Position numbers and translations under genes: made by a program. This document shows, piece after piece, positions 1-11,485 of a stretch of DNA of 64,000 nt (position 1 is its first letter; each line of letters starts with the position of its first letter). The stretch lies in NCBI GenBank assembly GCA_023935145.1, contig CM043697.1, positions 57,798,501 through 57,862,500 of the forward strand. The letters are read 5' to 3'. The notes beneath the pieces were generated by a model, which worked only from the letters and a program-made list of their open reading frames with translations, was not told the origin of the DNA and did not search any database. Origin of the DNA: Bretschneidera sinensis (taxonomy: Eukaryota > Streptophyta > Magnoliopsida > Brassicales > Akaniaceae).

Positions 1-484
1 GCATAGCCTAGTGGTTTTGTGTAGACTTTTTATTTCATTAAGTATAGGTGTGTGGGCTTATTTTATGTTTATATGATTGTAGTCGTTTGGGCCTATTTAA
101 TTCATTAAGTGGACTTCTTTTATTAGCTATAGGAATGTAGTTTAGGATGTTTTGGGCTTGAAGATGTTCAGCCCATGTCTTTTAATTGATTTTGGCCTTA
201 TTCAGCCCTAGGTTTTCATGGTTCAAAAACACTTATAGCCGCATTTTGAGGGTAAGTTGAACGTGAATGAAGTTTTCTTCATAATGAATTTTCAATTTTC
301 CCTACTTGTTCATGATTGAACTAAGAACTTATCAAAGGTAAATCCTTTGTGGCGTTCTCGCCGAATCTAGGTTCTTGAAACAAGATTTCAACGAGTCTAG
401 ATTATCTTGACTTGATTCTTGGCTTTCTAGGGTAAGTTTCAATTTGACTATGGGTTCAAGGGATTTTCATCCCACGGGTTCACA
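1..484 (+). repeat. Element A 5' LTR (possibly clipped by the window edge)
   Basis: Near-identical to 6050-6538: both begin GCATAGCCTAG and end CCCACGGGTTCACA. Position 1 aligns with 6050, so at most a few bases are missing. The end is set by the terminal CA, five bases before the primer binding site. Confidence 0.85.
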
Positions 485-489
485 TCACT

Positions 490-500
490 TGGTATCAGAG
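490..500 (+). other. Element A primer binding site (initiator tRNA-Met type)
   Basis: TGGTATCAGAG lies five bases after the LTR end. It is the standard plant retrotransposon site complementary to the 3' end of tRNA-Met. Confidence 0.85.
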
Positions 501-1241
501 GCCAGGCTCCAAATCTAGTCTGATTTATCCTTTTTAATTCTTGTATTTGGGTTTTATCTTAGGCATGTTCTAGGGTTTTCTATTATGATCTGCCATTCCT
601 TCTTCATTCTTGTTGATTTCGTGTGTTTGAATTCAGATATATGATTTTTCACATTTGATTACTTGTGTACTTGATTCAAGAATTCAGATATGCAAACCAT
701 TTAATAGATTATATGAATCTTTGCTTTGATTTTGTCTATTTCTGTTTCTTGTTGTTGAAGTCAGATCAATCTTTTTCAAAAATTGGAATTATTGTTGCTG
801 TTTGTGACCAAATCTGTATTTAAAAAAAGAAATTTCGGAATTGGTTATTTGATATACTTTGCAATTCGAAAATTGAAGTGATTTGGTGTTGATTGATCTT
901 TATCTTCAAAGGGGTTGAATATATCATATTTAGTATCTTGTTTCCTAATTTCTCTTTGCCTCGTACAAATTTCTTGAGATCCGTGTCATTTTATTCCTTT
1001 CATGTTTATTGAATCTATTGCTGGTTAGAATAATATAAGGTTGTGTCTTGATTTAGTTCAACTAGTTCTTAAAGAACTTGAAAGGGAAAACAGGTTAGGT
1101 AAAAGGCAAGAGTGGGTGAGAATAGTATTGGAAAAGGCCAAAAGAGTGAAACACGAGTGGAGTGACAATATTTGAGTGTAAACACGTAAGGGTGTGTGTG
1201 GGGTTTTATCACTAACATTCTTGTTTTGCAGTGCATTAAAA
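501..1241 (+). other. Element A untranslated leader
   Basis: T-rich stretch of about 740 bases between the primer site and the gag start codon. No open frame of note. This is a usual length for a plant Gypsy leader. Confidence 0.6.
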
Positions 1242-2340
1242 ATGTCTCATAAGAGTGACTCAACACCTAAGGAGGAAGTGGAAAATTCATTCTTTGTGTT
1301 GCAAGCCATGCAACAATAGTTTGAAAGATTGAATTTGGTGTTGGGGGAGATGAGGGATAGGATGGATCAGCAAGAGGTAGTGATTAGAAATCTGTAAGGT
1401 GGGCGAGATAGGAGGAGACGTGAGCCTAACATTGAAAATGAGTATGAGAACGAAAAAGATGATGAGGATGAGAAAGATATAGCATCTGAAGTTGGAATAG
1501 GTGGAACAGGCAGACTTAGAGGAGGTAAGCGCGGAAGAGGACCTAGGAGAAATCCAAGGGGTCGAGATAGGGTAGATAAGAACCTTGGGAGTATCAAAAT
1601 GAAAATACCATCTTTCCAAGGTAGGAATGACCCTGAATTCTATTTAGAGTGGGAGAAGAAAATAGAGTTGATTTTTTATTGTGGAGAAGAAGGTGAATTG
1701 GTTGTAATTGAGTTCACTGATTATGCAATTATTTGGTGGGATCAATTAGTGACCAATAGGAAGAGGAATCATGAGAGAGCTGTAGAAACGTGGGGTGAGT
1801 TAAAAGCTCTCATGAGACAAAAATTTGTACCTAGCCACTACTATAAAGAACTCTACCAAAAATTATAAAACCTTACACAAGGGTCTAGGAGTGTAGAGGA
1901 TTACCATAAGGAGATGAAGGTGGCTATGATTCTGGCTAATGTAGAGGAGGATCAGGAGGCCACAATGGCAAGACTTTTAAGTGGTTTGAATAGGGACATA
2001 GCCAATGTAGTTGAGTTGCAGAATTATGTGAAGGTAGAAGACATGGTGCACATGGCTATGAAGGTGGAGAGGCAGTTAAAGAGAAAGGGGGCAGCAAAGT
2101 ATACTTAAGCTTCTAGCACTCATTGGAAACCAAAGTGGGATAGAAATGATTGAGTTGTAGCAAAGGAAAAGGCTGAACCACCTAAGGGAAAAGATGAGGG
2201 AACTAGCAAGAATAAACCCAAGGTAGATTTCCAACCTTTAAGGAATAGAGATATTAAATGTTTTAAATGTTTGGGTTTAGGGCACATCGCATCTCAATGT
2301 CTAAACAAGCGGGTGATGGTTATGCATGACACTGGGAGGT
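1242..2340 (+). pseudogene. gag: Element A gag (capsid and nucleocapsid), broken
   Basis: The start ATG at 1242 is in frame with the rest (positions divisible by 3). An acidic/basic N-terminal region (DEDEKD, then RGGKRGRGPRR around 1520-1560) leads into the retrotransposon gag domain (about 1599-2105; motifs MKIPSFQGRNDPEFYLEWE and YYKELYQKL). It ends with a complete zinc knuckle, C-x2-C-x4-H-x4-C (CFKCLGLGHIASQC), at 2259-2300, which would bind RNA. In-frame stops at 1317, 1395, 1866, 2106 and 2151 break it. Most can be explained by a single C-to-T or G-to-A change from a glutamine or arginine codon. No complete protein can be made. Gag would form the cytoplasmic virus-like particle. Confidence 0.85.
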
Positions 2341-2499
2341 GATGACTGAGAATGAGGATGATAGTGATGAGATGCTCGAGATGGTCGATGCTAGTGATGA
2401 TGATGGAGTGGAATACCCCATAGAAGATGAGTCTCTTGTTGTCAAGAATGCTCTCAATGTGTAAATTAAGGTAGATGATATGGAGCACCAGAGAGAACA

Positions 2500-2900
2500 T
2501 ATTTCATACTAGATGTTATATAAACAACAAGGTGTGTAGTATGATTATAGATGGGGAAGTTGCACCAATGTAGCTAGTACCACCCTAGTTGAGAAGTTAA
2601 GCTTACCTTTACTGAAGCATCCTAGACCTTATAAGTTGAAGTGGTTGAATGAATGTGGGGAGGTAAAGGTCAATAAGTAGGTTTTGGTGGCTTTTACCAT
2701 TGGGAGGTATAGTGATGAAGTGCTTTGTGATGTAGTTCCTATGCATGCTAGCCATATTTTGTTTGGGAGACCGTGGTAGTATGATAGGAGGGTGATTCAT
2801 AACGGGTTTAGGAACAGGTATAACTTTGTAAAGGATGGAAAAACAATCAAGCTTGCTCGTTTAACCCCAAAACAGGTCTATGAGGACCAATTGAAGCTGA
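2500..2900 (+). pseudogene. Element A aspartic protease, frameshifted
   Basis: A retropepsin-like region follows gag. The aspartate-containing active-site stretch (MIIDG, about 2541-2556) is in one frame and the following SCTNVASTTLVEKL (about 2558-2600) is in the next, so one base has been lost in the G run near 2555. Downstream, the conserved flap-to-second-half wording HASHILFGRPW lies near 2742-2777, with stops before and after it. The enzyme would have cut the polyprotein into capsid, RT and integrase. It cannot be functional here. Confidence 0.7.
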
Positions 2901-3139
2901 AAAGTGAGATTGAGCAAAAAAGAAAAGGTGAGGCTGAAACACAAGAAAGAAAAATGTGAGAAAAGAAAAATGAGGGTGAGGCTGAAACCTCAAGAAAAAG
3001 AGAGGGTGAAAAAGAAAATAGAGAGATGGCTGAGAATAAAGAAAAGAGAGTGGAGCCAAGAAAGAAAAAATAAAGAGAATATATAGAGAGAAAAGGAAAG
3101 ACAAAGATAAGTTTTTATGCAAAGGAGAGTGAGGTTAAG
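2900..3139 (+). other. Purine-rich charged linker between protease and RT
   Basis: An A/G-rich stretch full of GAGAAA-type triplets with a repeated GGTGAGGCTGAAAC unit (about 2928 and 2973). It would encode a lysine/glutamate-rich linker. The long open frames seen on the opposite strand here are composition artefacts. Confidence 0.5.
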
Positions 3140-4620
3140 ATGGCCTTCTGTGCAGATCAGCCTATGATTTTTCTTGTTTACAAAGAATCTTATCTTAATC
3201 TTGATGAAACTAACCAATCTCTTCCTAGTTTGGCTGCTTCTTTGTTGCAAGAGTTTGATGATGTATTTTCGGAGGAGATGCCGCGTGAGTTGTCGTCCAT
3301 TAGAGGCATTGAGCATCAATTTTATTTTGGTATCTGGAGCCGTTATTCCAAACCGACTAACCTATAGGAATAATCCAGAGGAGACAAAGGAGCTTAAAAG
3401 GCAAGTTGAAGATTTGATGAGCAAGGGGTACGTGAGGGAGAGCATGAGCGTATGTGCAGTACCAGTGCTACTAGCGCCAAAGAAAGATGGGACTTAGAGG
3501 ACGTGCATTGATTGCAGAGCGGTCAACAATATTATAGTAAAGTATTGTCATCTCATTCCTAGATTAAATTATATGCTTGATGAATTGCATGGCTCATGTA
3601 TTTTCAGTAAAATAGATCTTAAAAGTTGATACCATCAAATTAGAATGAAAGAGGGAGATAAATGGAAAACTACTTTTAAGACTAAATATGGACTTTATGG
3701 ATGATTGGTTATGCCATTTGTACTTACAAATGTGCCTAATTATTTCATGAGATTAATGAACCATGTATTACATGCGTTCATAGGCAAATTTGCAGTCGTG
3801 TACTTTGATGATATCCTAGTGTACAACAAGAACTTAGGTGAATATATTGAGTATTTGAGATGTGTGTTCGCTGTGTTGAGATGTGAAAAGTTGTATGCTA
3901 ATTTTAAGAAATGTACCTTTTGCATGGAAAAATTCGTTTTTCTTGGTTACGTTGTTAGTACAAAAGGTATTGAGGTGGATGAAGAGAAAGTCAAGGCCAT
4001 CAAGGAACGACTAACGCCTAAAGGCATCATTGAGGTAAGAAGCTTTCATGGTTTAGCTAGCTTTTATAGGCATTTTGTTAAGGATTTTAGCACCATTGCT
4101 ACACCACTCACTAAAATAATTAAAAAGAATGTTGGATTTCATTGGAGGATTGATCAAGTGAATGCATTTGCTACTATTAAAGAAAGATTATGTTCTGCAC
4201 CTATGTTAGCATTACCTGACTTTAATAAAACTTTTGAGATTGAATGTGAGGCCTCAGGAATACGAATTGGAGTCTTTTTGATGCAGGATAGGTAGCCCAT
4301 AGCCTTCTTCAGTGAGAAGCTAAGTGGGGTGGCCCTGAATTACCCCACTTATGACAAAGAACTTTATGCTCTTATTCGCGCTCTAGAGATGTGGCAACAC
4401 TACCTTTGGCTTACAGAGTTTGTGATCCACAACGATCATGAATCATTGAAGCATCTCAAGGGTCAAGGTAAATTAAATAAGAGACATGCTAAATGGATGA
4501 AATACATCGAGACCTTTCCTTATGTCATCTGTTACAAGCAAGGTAAGGAGAACATTGTTGTTGATGCTTTATCATGGAGGTATGTACTTTTTACTTCTAT
4601 GAGTGCTAAAATGCTTGGGT
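3140..4620 (+). pseudogene. Element A reverse transcriptase and RNase H, broken
   Basis: An N-terminal linker (FDDVFSEEMPRELSS, about 3253-3297) is in one frame; the RT proper resumes one frame over from about 3340. Readable RT blocks are PVLLAPKKDGT (about 3464-3496), FSKIDLKS (about 3602-3626) and the catalytic YFDD at 3801-3812. RNase H follows at about 4220-4590, with FEIECEASG where the usual catalytic aspartate reads glutamate, then [12 protein letters not shown]. In-frame stops fall at 3495, 3627, 3702 and 4293. RT/RNase H copies the element RNA into DNA in the particle; this copy is inactive. Confidence 0.85.
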
Positions 4621-4639
4621 TTGAATATGTGAAAGACAT

Positions 4640-6048
4640 GTATGCCAATGATGCTAATTTTTTTAATGTGTATATGGCGTGTGATAAAGCGACATTTGGC
4701 AAGTTTTACAAGCATGATGGTTACTTATTTAAAGAAAGCAAATTGTGTGTGCCAAATTGTTCAATGCATGAATTATTGGTGCATGAGGCACATGGTGGGG
4801 GATTAATGGGACACTTTGGTGTCAGGAAAACCTTAGAAATTTTACATGAACATTTCTTTTGGTCTGAGATGAGAAGAGACGTCACTCGAATATGTGGTAG
4901 GTGCCTTACATGTAGAAATGCCATATCTAAGGTTTTACCACACTCCTAGTGAGCCATGGGTAGACATATCTATGGACTTTGTTTTGGAGCTGTGTAGGAC
5001 AAAAAAAGGTAGAGATTATGTTTTTGTGGTAATGGACAAATTTAGTAAAATGACACATTTCATTCCATGTCATAAAACAAATGATGCCACAAACATAGTT
5101 GATTTGCTTTTCATGGAAATAGTGCGACTTCATGGTGTACCTAGGAGTATTGTTTCTAATAGGGATGTTAAATTCCTTAGCTATTTTTGGAAGGTTTTGT
5201 GGGGAAAATTAGGTATTAGACTTTTATTTTCCACTATTTGTCATCCGCCAATTGAGGTAGTCAACAAAACTCTAACTCAACTCTTATGCACTGTCATTCA
5301 AAAGAAATTAAAAACCTGGGAGGACTGTTTGCCATTTATAGAGTTTGCATATAATAGGACTATGCATACTACTACTTCTTATTCCACCTTTGAAATTGTT
5401 TATGGTTTTAATCAACTTACTCCTTTAGATTTGATGCCTTTACCTATTAATGAAAGGAGTAGTTTGGATGGACACAAGAAGGTCGAATTGGTGAAGTCAA
5501 TTCATGAGAGGGTACAACTTCAAATTGTGCAGAAGAATGAAAAGTTTGCTTCCCAAGCCAATAAAGGGCGAAGGCGTGTCATCTTTGAACCAGGAGATTG
5601 GGTTTGGGTTCACAAGCACAAAGAAAGATTCCCAGCCCATAGAAGGACTAAATTGCATCCTCGAGGATATGAGCCTTTCCAAATCCTTGAGAAAATTAAT
5701 GATAATGCTTATAAAGTGGATCTTCCATGTGAGTATAATGTCTCTGCTACTTTCAAAGTTTCTGATCTTTCTCCCTTGGATGCAGGTGATAATTCGAGAT
5801 CGAATCTTTTTTAGGAGAGGGGGAATGATGGGCACCATGATGGACCGAGTCTTAAAGATCCTTTGCAAGTTCCAGATGGGCCAATCACAAGGTCAAGAGC
5901 TAAGAATATTAAGGAAGCAATGCAAGAATTGGTGTAATCCACTTAGGCCGAGTTTGCAAATTTATCGAGCAAGACCCCAACATTCAAGATGGGCTTGAAA
6001 GAAGAAGAACCAACTTTAATCAATGTGATACAAGCTACAGAGGGGGGC
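4640..6048 (+). pseudogene. Element A integrase with C-terminal tail, broken
   Basis: The HHCC zinc-binding region ([12 protein letters not shown] to CGRCLTC) lies at about 4765-4917. The frame then shifts near 4930, and the DDE core continues from about 4950 ([19 protein letters not shown]). The third catalytic region reads CHPPIEVVNK (about 5238-5270), shorter than normal for Gypsy integrases, so a few residues just before the catalytic glutamate appear deleted in frame. The GPY/F-like end (PGDWVWVHKHKERFPA, about 5591-5640) is present. A stop at 5812 precedes a further tail with TRSRAK (about 5890) that would run to about 6048. The enzyme would insert cDNA into the genome. Confidence 0.82.
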
Positions 6049-6049
6049 A
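6039..6049 (+). other. Element A polypurine tract
   Basis: AGAGGGGGGCA directly precedes the second LTR. It is the plus-strand primer expected at this position. Confidence 0.7.
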
Positions 6050-6538
6050 GCATAGCCTAGTAGTTTTGTGTAGACTTTTTGTTTCATTAAGTATAGGTGT
6101 GTGGGCCTATTTTATGTTTCTATGGTTGTAGGCGTTTGGACCTATTTAATTCATTTAGTGGACTTCTTTTATTATCTATAGGTGTGTAGTTTAGGATGTT
6201 TTGGGCTTAAAGATGTTCAGCCCATGTCTTTTAATTGATATAGGGCTTATTCGGCCCTAAGGTTTCATGGAGGGGTTCAAAAACACTTGCAACCGCATTT
6301 TGAGGTTAAGTTGAACGTGAATGAAGTTTTCTTCATAGAGAATTTTCAGTTTTCTCTACTTGTTATTGTTTGAACTAAGAACTTATCAAAGATAAATCTT
6401 TTGTGGCTTTCTCACCGAATCTAGGTTCTTGAAACAAGATTTCAACGGGTCTAAATTATCTTGACTTGATTCTTAGCTTTCTTGGGTAAGTTTCAATTTG
6501 ATTGTGGGTTCAAGGGATTTCTATCCCACGGGTTCACA
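6050..6538 (+). repeat. Element A 3' LTR
   Basis: Direct repeat of 1-484 with scattered substitutions and a few small indels. It ends GGTTCACA. The sequence after 6538 is Copia gag, so this is the element boundary. Confidence 0.88.
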
Positions 6539-6539
6539 T

Positions 6540-7900
6540 AAGGAAATGTTAATGATTAGTCCAAGAAAAAGAAGATTATAGCTCTCAATACCACCACAAG
6601 TAAGGAAATGGAAGAAGATGAGAATAAAAGTAGTGAGGAACATGGAGAAATGATTCTCATTACAAAACGGTTTCAAAAATACTTGAGAGGAAAGAAGAAT
6701 TCAACTAAGAAGCCTTATAAGAAGGAAGTTTCAACCAAGAAAGATCTGATTGTGTGTTTCGGATGCAAGAAACCCAGACTCATCAAGGCAGATTATCCTT
6801 TGGGAAATAAACCATACAAGAACTTCAAGAATAAGGCTATTATGGCAACCAATGGGAGTGATGATGAAGATGAGAACCCGGATGAGGATGTTGAGTACCA
6901 AGAAATTACCAACTTTTGTTTGATAACAATCGATGATGAAAATGAGATAACTAATTCTTCATATAATGATAATAATAATGAAATTATGAATGAAGAATTG
7001 ATAGAGGTTATTAATGAATTACATGAAGAACTTAAGAAATTTGATGTTAAAAATGTTGCTCTTAACAATGAGGTTTCATCTCTCTCTAAAGAAATGGAAG
7101 TTTTAAAAGAACAAAATGAAAAAATATCTTTACAGCTTGGTAACTCAGTTCAAAAGTTATTGAAAAATGAAAAATGAAAAATGAAGTTTTGAAAAACAAA
7201 GTGATTGAGTTTAGCAACACTTTATCTATACTTGTAAGAGGAAAAAAAAAAGCTAGATGAAGTGTTGGCTTGCCAAAGAATGAGTGGAGAAAAATCTAGT
7301 TTGGGATACTCTCCAATGGGCAAAAAAAACCAAATAAAACCATCTTTGTAAAACAACAAATGTCAATAAAGCTTCAACCTCTCAAATGCCTAGTAGTGCT
7401 CATAATGTCCCATTAAAGAATGCAAGAAAGCCTAAGAAAGCAAATGTCAATTCCTATGATAGAAACTTATATACTCATGCTAGGAATAGACATTTTCAAA
7501 GCACATATGCTTATATGTATGCCCATTCTAAAAATAAATAGGCTAGGTATGCACACTCTAGAAACTCATGCTAGGAATGCATACTCAAGAAATGGCTATC
7601 ATTCATATCCTAGAAACAACATATATTCACAAAATTTTCATAATACTAGAAACATATCTTCTAGGAATGAAAGGTTCTCATATCCAAGAAATGATGCATT
7701 TGCATATTCTAGATACCCTAGAAATTAGCCTGATTATCAATCTAGAATCATGCATTATCCATATCATTACAATTATGGAATTAAAAATGTGTTGGTTCCT
7801 AAAGGATCTAAATTTTTAAGAACTAACCCTAAAGGACCTAAAAAATTTTGGGTACCTAAGTGTTCTCCTGTATATCCTTGTGTGATGTAAGTTTGTCTTC
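6540..7900 (+). pseudogene. gag: Copia gag, 3' part
   Basis: The best open stretch is 6608-7177. KRFQKYLRGKK (about 6668-6700) is followed by a nucleocapsid knuckle at about 6755-6800 reading CFGCKKPRLIKADYP: the first two cysteines remain, but the histidine and last cysteine positions are L and Y, so zinc binding is lost. An acidic region and a coiled-coil-like stretch (about 6990-7177, NELHEELKKF) follow, as in SIRE-type gag. From about 7400 to 7750 an N/R/Y-rich, repetitive stretch (ARNAYSRN, YPRN) spans two frames. Broken; no start in the window. Confidence 0.75.
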
Positions 7901-7914
7901 ACACAAAAAATGGA

Positions 7915-8295
7915 GGGTGATTATTGGTACTTTGATTACGGATGTTCAAATTACATGATTGGTGATCAAAGCATCTTTGTAGAGTTAACTTCAAAGGATA
8001 ATGGACATGTCACCAAGATGAAAATCATTGGATAATGTAAAGTTGATAAAAATATTTCAACCAATCATGTCTTATTTGTTCAAGGACTTAAGCATAATTT
8101 GCTTAGCATTATTCAATTATGTGATAAAGGCAATAAAGCTATATTTGAGTCCTCTCATTATCTTACAATAGACATCAATAATAGCAAGATCAAATTTGTT
8201 GGCCAAAGACATGAAAATGTCTATATAGTAGACCTCAAATCTTTGTTTTCGGAAAATAAAAAATGTTTTTCAATTTTTAGTGAAAACTTATAGTT
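7915..8295 (+). pseudogene. Copia protease and GAG-pre-integrase region
   Basis: YFDYGCSNYMIGDQSIF (from about 7929) matches the Copia protease start, where the usual DSGCS/DTGAS active site reads DYGCS. It continues through NHVLFVQGLKHNLLSI (about 8062-8110, spanning the boundary of two open stretches) to the GAG-pre-integrase-like HYLTIDINNSKIKF. Stops at 8033 and 8291. Substitution at the active site and the stops make it inactive. Confidence 0.7.
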
Positions 8296-9160
8296 ATGGC
8301 ATACCATGTGAATACGGATTTAATATAAATGTTTCCTGTAAAATATTTGGTTGTTGGTCTTCCAAAAAGTAAATTTGAAATAGACAAAGTTTTTTATGCT
8401 TGTCAAACTAGAAAACAAACTAGGATTTCTTTTAAATCCAAAAATGTTGTTTCAACTTTTAGACCATTAAACTTTTACATATGGAGTTGTTTGGATTAAT
8501 TAGTACCATTAGTCTAAGTGACCATCAATATCTCTTGTTATTATGGATGACTATTCCAGATATACTTTAATTATTATTATGGCCTATAAAGATGAAGCAT
8601 TTAAAGGTTTTGTAAAATTTTGCAAAAAGGTTAAAAATGAAAAAGATTTTGCTATTTCTAGCATAAAAAATGATCATGTTAAAGAATTTGAAAAGAAAAG
8701 CTTTTCAAAATTTTGTGATGATAATGTTGTTAATTACAATTTTCAGCTCCTATAACCGCCCAACAAAATTGTGTTGTTAAAAGGAAAAATAAAATTATAG
8801 AAGAAATTGGTAGTCTTTCTTTGTGAAGACAATTTACCAAAATAATTTTGGGAGGAAACCGTAAATACCACTTGCTATACTTTAAATAAAGTTTTAATTA
8901 GACCAATACTCAAGTAAACTCCATATGAATTATGGAATGGTAGAAAGCCAAATATTTCTTATTTTCATGTTTTTAGTTTTAAGTGCTCCATCTTAAATAA
9001 TAAAGATAACTGAAGTAAATTTGATTCAAAGATCAATGAAGGTATTTTCTTGCGTTATTCAACCTCTAGCAAAACTTGTAGAGTTTTTAATAAAAAAACT
9101 CTAGTGGTTAAAGAATCCATGCATGGTGGATTTGATGAAACTAATCCTCATTGTGGTAGA
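8296..9160 (+). pseudogene. Copia integrase, heavily decayed
   Basis: Fragments of the Copia integrase core are visible: a HMELFG-like stretch near 8476, then MDDYSRYTLIII (8543 onward), KNDHVKEFE (about 8668) and the expected QQNCVVKRKN segment (about 8761-8790), which corresponds to the catalytic-glutamate region. Frames change repeatedly. The region after 8880 is too decayed to read securely. Confidence 0.65.
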
Positions 9161-9389
9161 GAGTTTCTTTTGAAGATGATATAGATTTCATGCTCAGAGT
9201 GGATACCACCACTCCCATTATTGACCACAAGGAGAATCAACCTCAAATAACTCAAAGAGAAGGTGAATCAAGACTTGATCAACCTTCAACTAGTCATTAA
9301 GGAGATGGTCTTCATAAAGATTAAAAGTATGTGAATTATCACCCAATCGATCAAGTGATTGGTGATCCTTCGTAAGAGGTAAGAACTTG

Positions 9390-10836
9390 TTCTTCTTTTA
9401 GAAATGTATGCAACTATGTAGCTTTCTTATCTCAAATTGAACCTAAGTCTTTTGATGAAGCTGAACATGATGAAAATTGGATAATGACTATGCAATAAGA
9501 ATTAAATCAATTTAAAAGAATTAAAGTTTGGACTTTAGTTCCTAGGCCTAAAGAACACTCGGTTATAGGAATTAAATGAGTTTATATGAACAAAATGAAT
9601 GAAAATGGTGTAGTAACTAGGCTTGTAGTAAAAGGATATAATTAAGAAGAATGAATAGATTTTGATGAAACTTTGCTCTTGTAGCTAGATTTGAAGTCAT
9701 TTGTATGTTGCTTGCATTTTTAAGAATTTCAAATTATTTCAAATGAATGTGAAAATTGCCTTTTTAAATGGTTTTATAGAGGAATAAGTTTATGTTGAAC
9801 AACCTCTTGGTTTTGAAGATCCTAATTTTCTAAACCATGTCTATATAAGCTTTCCAAAACCCTCTAGAATCAAGCTCTTAGAGCATGGTATGGAAAAATA
9901 AGTAAATTTTTACTTGATAATGGTTTTACAAGAGGACACTACTCTTTTCACAAAAATTCATGAGCATGATATTCTCATGATACAAATATATGTCGATGAT
10001 ATTATATTTGTTGTTACTAATGAGAATATGTGCCAAGATTTTGCAAAGTGCATATAAGGTGAATTTGAAATGAGTATGATGGGAGAACTCATTTGCTTCC
10101 TTGGACTTCAAGTAAAACAAACAAAGGAATGAATCTTCATTGATTAATCCAAGTAGACAAATGATTTGATAAAAAGATTTGGGATAGAGAGCATAAAATC
10201 AATTGAAACTCCCATGAGCACTTCAACAAAGCTTGATAAGGATTAAAGAGGTAAAAGTGTCAATATTAAGAAATACCAAAGTATGATAGGTGGTTTACTT
10301 TATTTAACCACAAGTAGACCCGATATTATGTTTAGTGTTTGTATGTGTGCTAGATTTCAATCTAATCCTAAAGAATCTGATCTAGTTGTTGTTAAAATAA
10401 ATTTAAGATATTTTCTAGGAACTCAAAACTTAGGTTTATGGTACTCTAGAGAATCTTCTTTTGACATAATTGGATATTCATATGTTGATTTTGCTGGTTG
10501 TAAATTAGATATAAAAAGTATTAATGAGACATGCCAATTTCTTGGTTGTATGTTACTCTATTAGTTTTCAAAGAACAAAAACTTGATTGCACTATCAACA
10601 ACTGAAGCGGAGTATGTTGTTGCCAGTAGTTGCTATGCACAAATTTTATGGATAAAACAACATCTTGAAGATTTTGGCATGCGTTTTGAAATTGTTCCTA
10701 TTTTATGTGATAACACTAGGATATTAAAATTAGAAACCATTTTATTAATGATCATACTCAAAAAGGAGATATTAAACTTGAATTATTGTGTAGCAGCTAA
10801 ATTATTATGTACTAACTATGTTTTATCTAAGTCTTG
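9390..10836 (+). pseudogene. Copia reverse transcriptase and RNase H, broken
   Basis: RT begins around EPKSFDEAEHDENW (about 9440) and includes the catalytic YVDD at 9989-10000, followed by IIFV. The connection and RNase H region is the best preserved: MIGGLLYLTTSRPDI (10283 onward), YSYVDFAGC (about 10477-10503, catalytic aspartate region) and LIALSTTEAEYVVA (about 10574-10615, usual catalytic glutamate). Stops are frequent. It ends near 10836, as usual for SIRE-like pol. The final residues run directly toward the polypurine tract. Confidence 0.82.
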
Positions 10837-11114
10837 ACTCTATTAAGTTGACTTGCACTCATTCTAAGAGGCGTGCATGCACAGACCATACATCGCATGC
10901 ATTTAAAGTGGGAGAGTCGGCTTGAAAATTCTTTTATGATTCAAGTATATGAGAATCTTTAGAAGTTTGAAAATTAGATAAGGTTATTGCGTCTCTTTCT
11001 CTCGACTATTTAGCTTTAATTTGGCTCATAAATATTACTGTGATAAATCTACTTTACATAAAATATTTAGCATTTTCAAATCTTTTTCTAAAAGTTTGAA
11101 CTTTGTGAAAATTT

Positions 11115-11385
11115 GATAGGTATAGTCAACTGTGTTATTAAGTCAGTCGACTATCAAAAGGCCCAGAGGCTTTTGATAATCGACAGCCAACTTATACAAT
11201 CGACTGTCATTCGTTGTTCTTTTTAATACCTGTATTCATTAATAAGACAGTTGGCTATATTGTCAACACAGTCAACTGCCAAATTAGATAGTCAACTTTC
11301 TTTTTAAAACATGCTTCAATATTTCAAATTCTCCATAAGATAGTCGATTGTCATTTCTTCACAGTCAACTGTCATGTCGTGCATA
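11115..11385. repeat. Cluster of CAGTCGACTG-like short palindromic motifs in the Copia U3
   Basis: About ten variants of (C)AGTC(G/A)ACTGTC and its complement occur in both orientations (for example near 11128, 11139, 11173, 11190, 11255, 11265, 11340, 11362). They lie 100-350 bases upstream of the TATA box. They are probably repeated protein-binding sites of the LTR promoter; function is inferred only. Confidence 0.6.
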
Positions 11386-11477
11386 ACAGGTAGTTTTAAA
11401 AAATTGAGGCGTGGGACACAACATTTAATGTACCAAATGACCATTCCTTGTGTCTAACGGTCATATTGAGTTAAGAC

Positions 11478-11485
11478 TATAAATA
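11478..11485 (+). promoter_or_regulatory. TATA box of the Copia LTR
   Basis: TATAAATA, preceded by the U3 repeat cluster. Transcription would begin about 30 bases downstream. Confidence 0.6.

Larger units (their letters stand above)
1..6538 (+). mobile_element. Element A: degenerate Ty3/Gypsy LTR retrotransposon, CRM-like
   Basis: Two direct repeats (1-484 and 6050-6538) flank a tRNA-Met type primer site and a gag-protease-RT-RNase H-integrase region in Gypsy order. The window begins inside or exactly at the first LTR, so the left target duplication is not visible. CRM-like placement rests on the tRNA-Met primer site, the RT and RNase H wording, the absence of a visible chromodomain, and a TRSRAK motif near the polyprotein end (about 5878-5915). 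Coding runs through at least three reading frames and more than ten stops, so the copy cannot be autonomous. The sequence to its right resumes in the middle of a Copia gag, so A probably inserted into that older element. Clade assignment is my recognition, not a computed phylogeny. Confidence 0.9.

Noticed and set aside
2847..3319. Overlapping antisense open frames rich in F/S/L
   Set aside because: Antisense shadow of the purine-rich lysine/glutamate linker of element A.
5825..6049. An earlier start of element A's 3' LTR at TGATGGGCACC after a purine run (5813-5823)
   Set aside because: No matching sequence precedes position 1 within the window, and coding with the TRSRAK tail continues through this stretch to the second purine tract at 6039.
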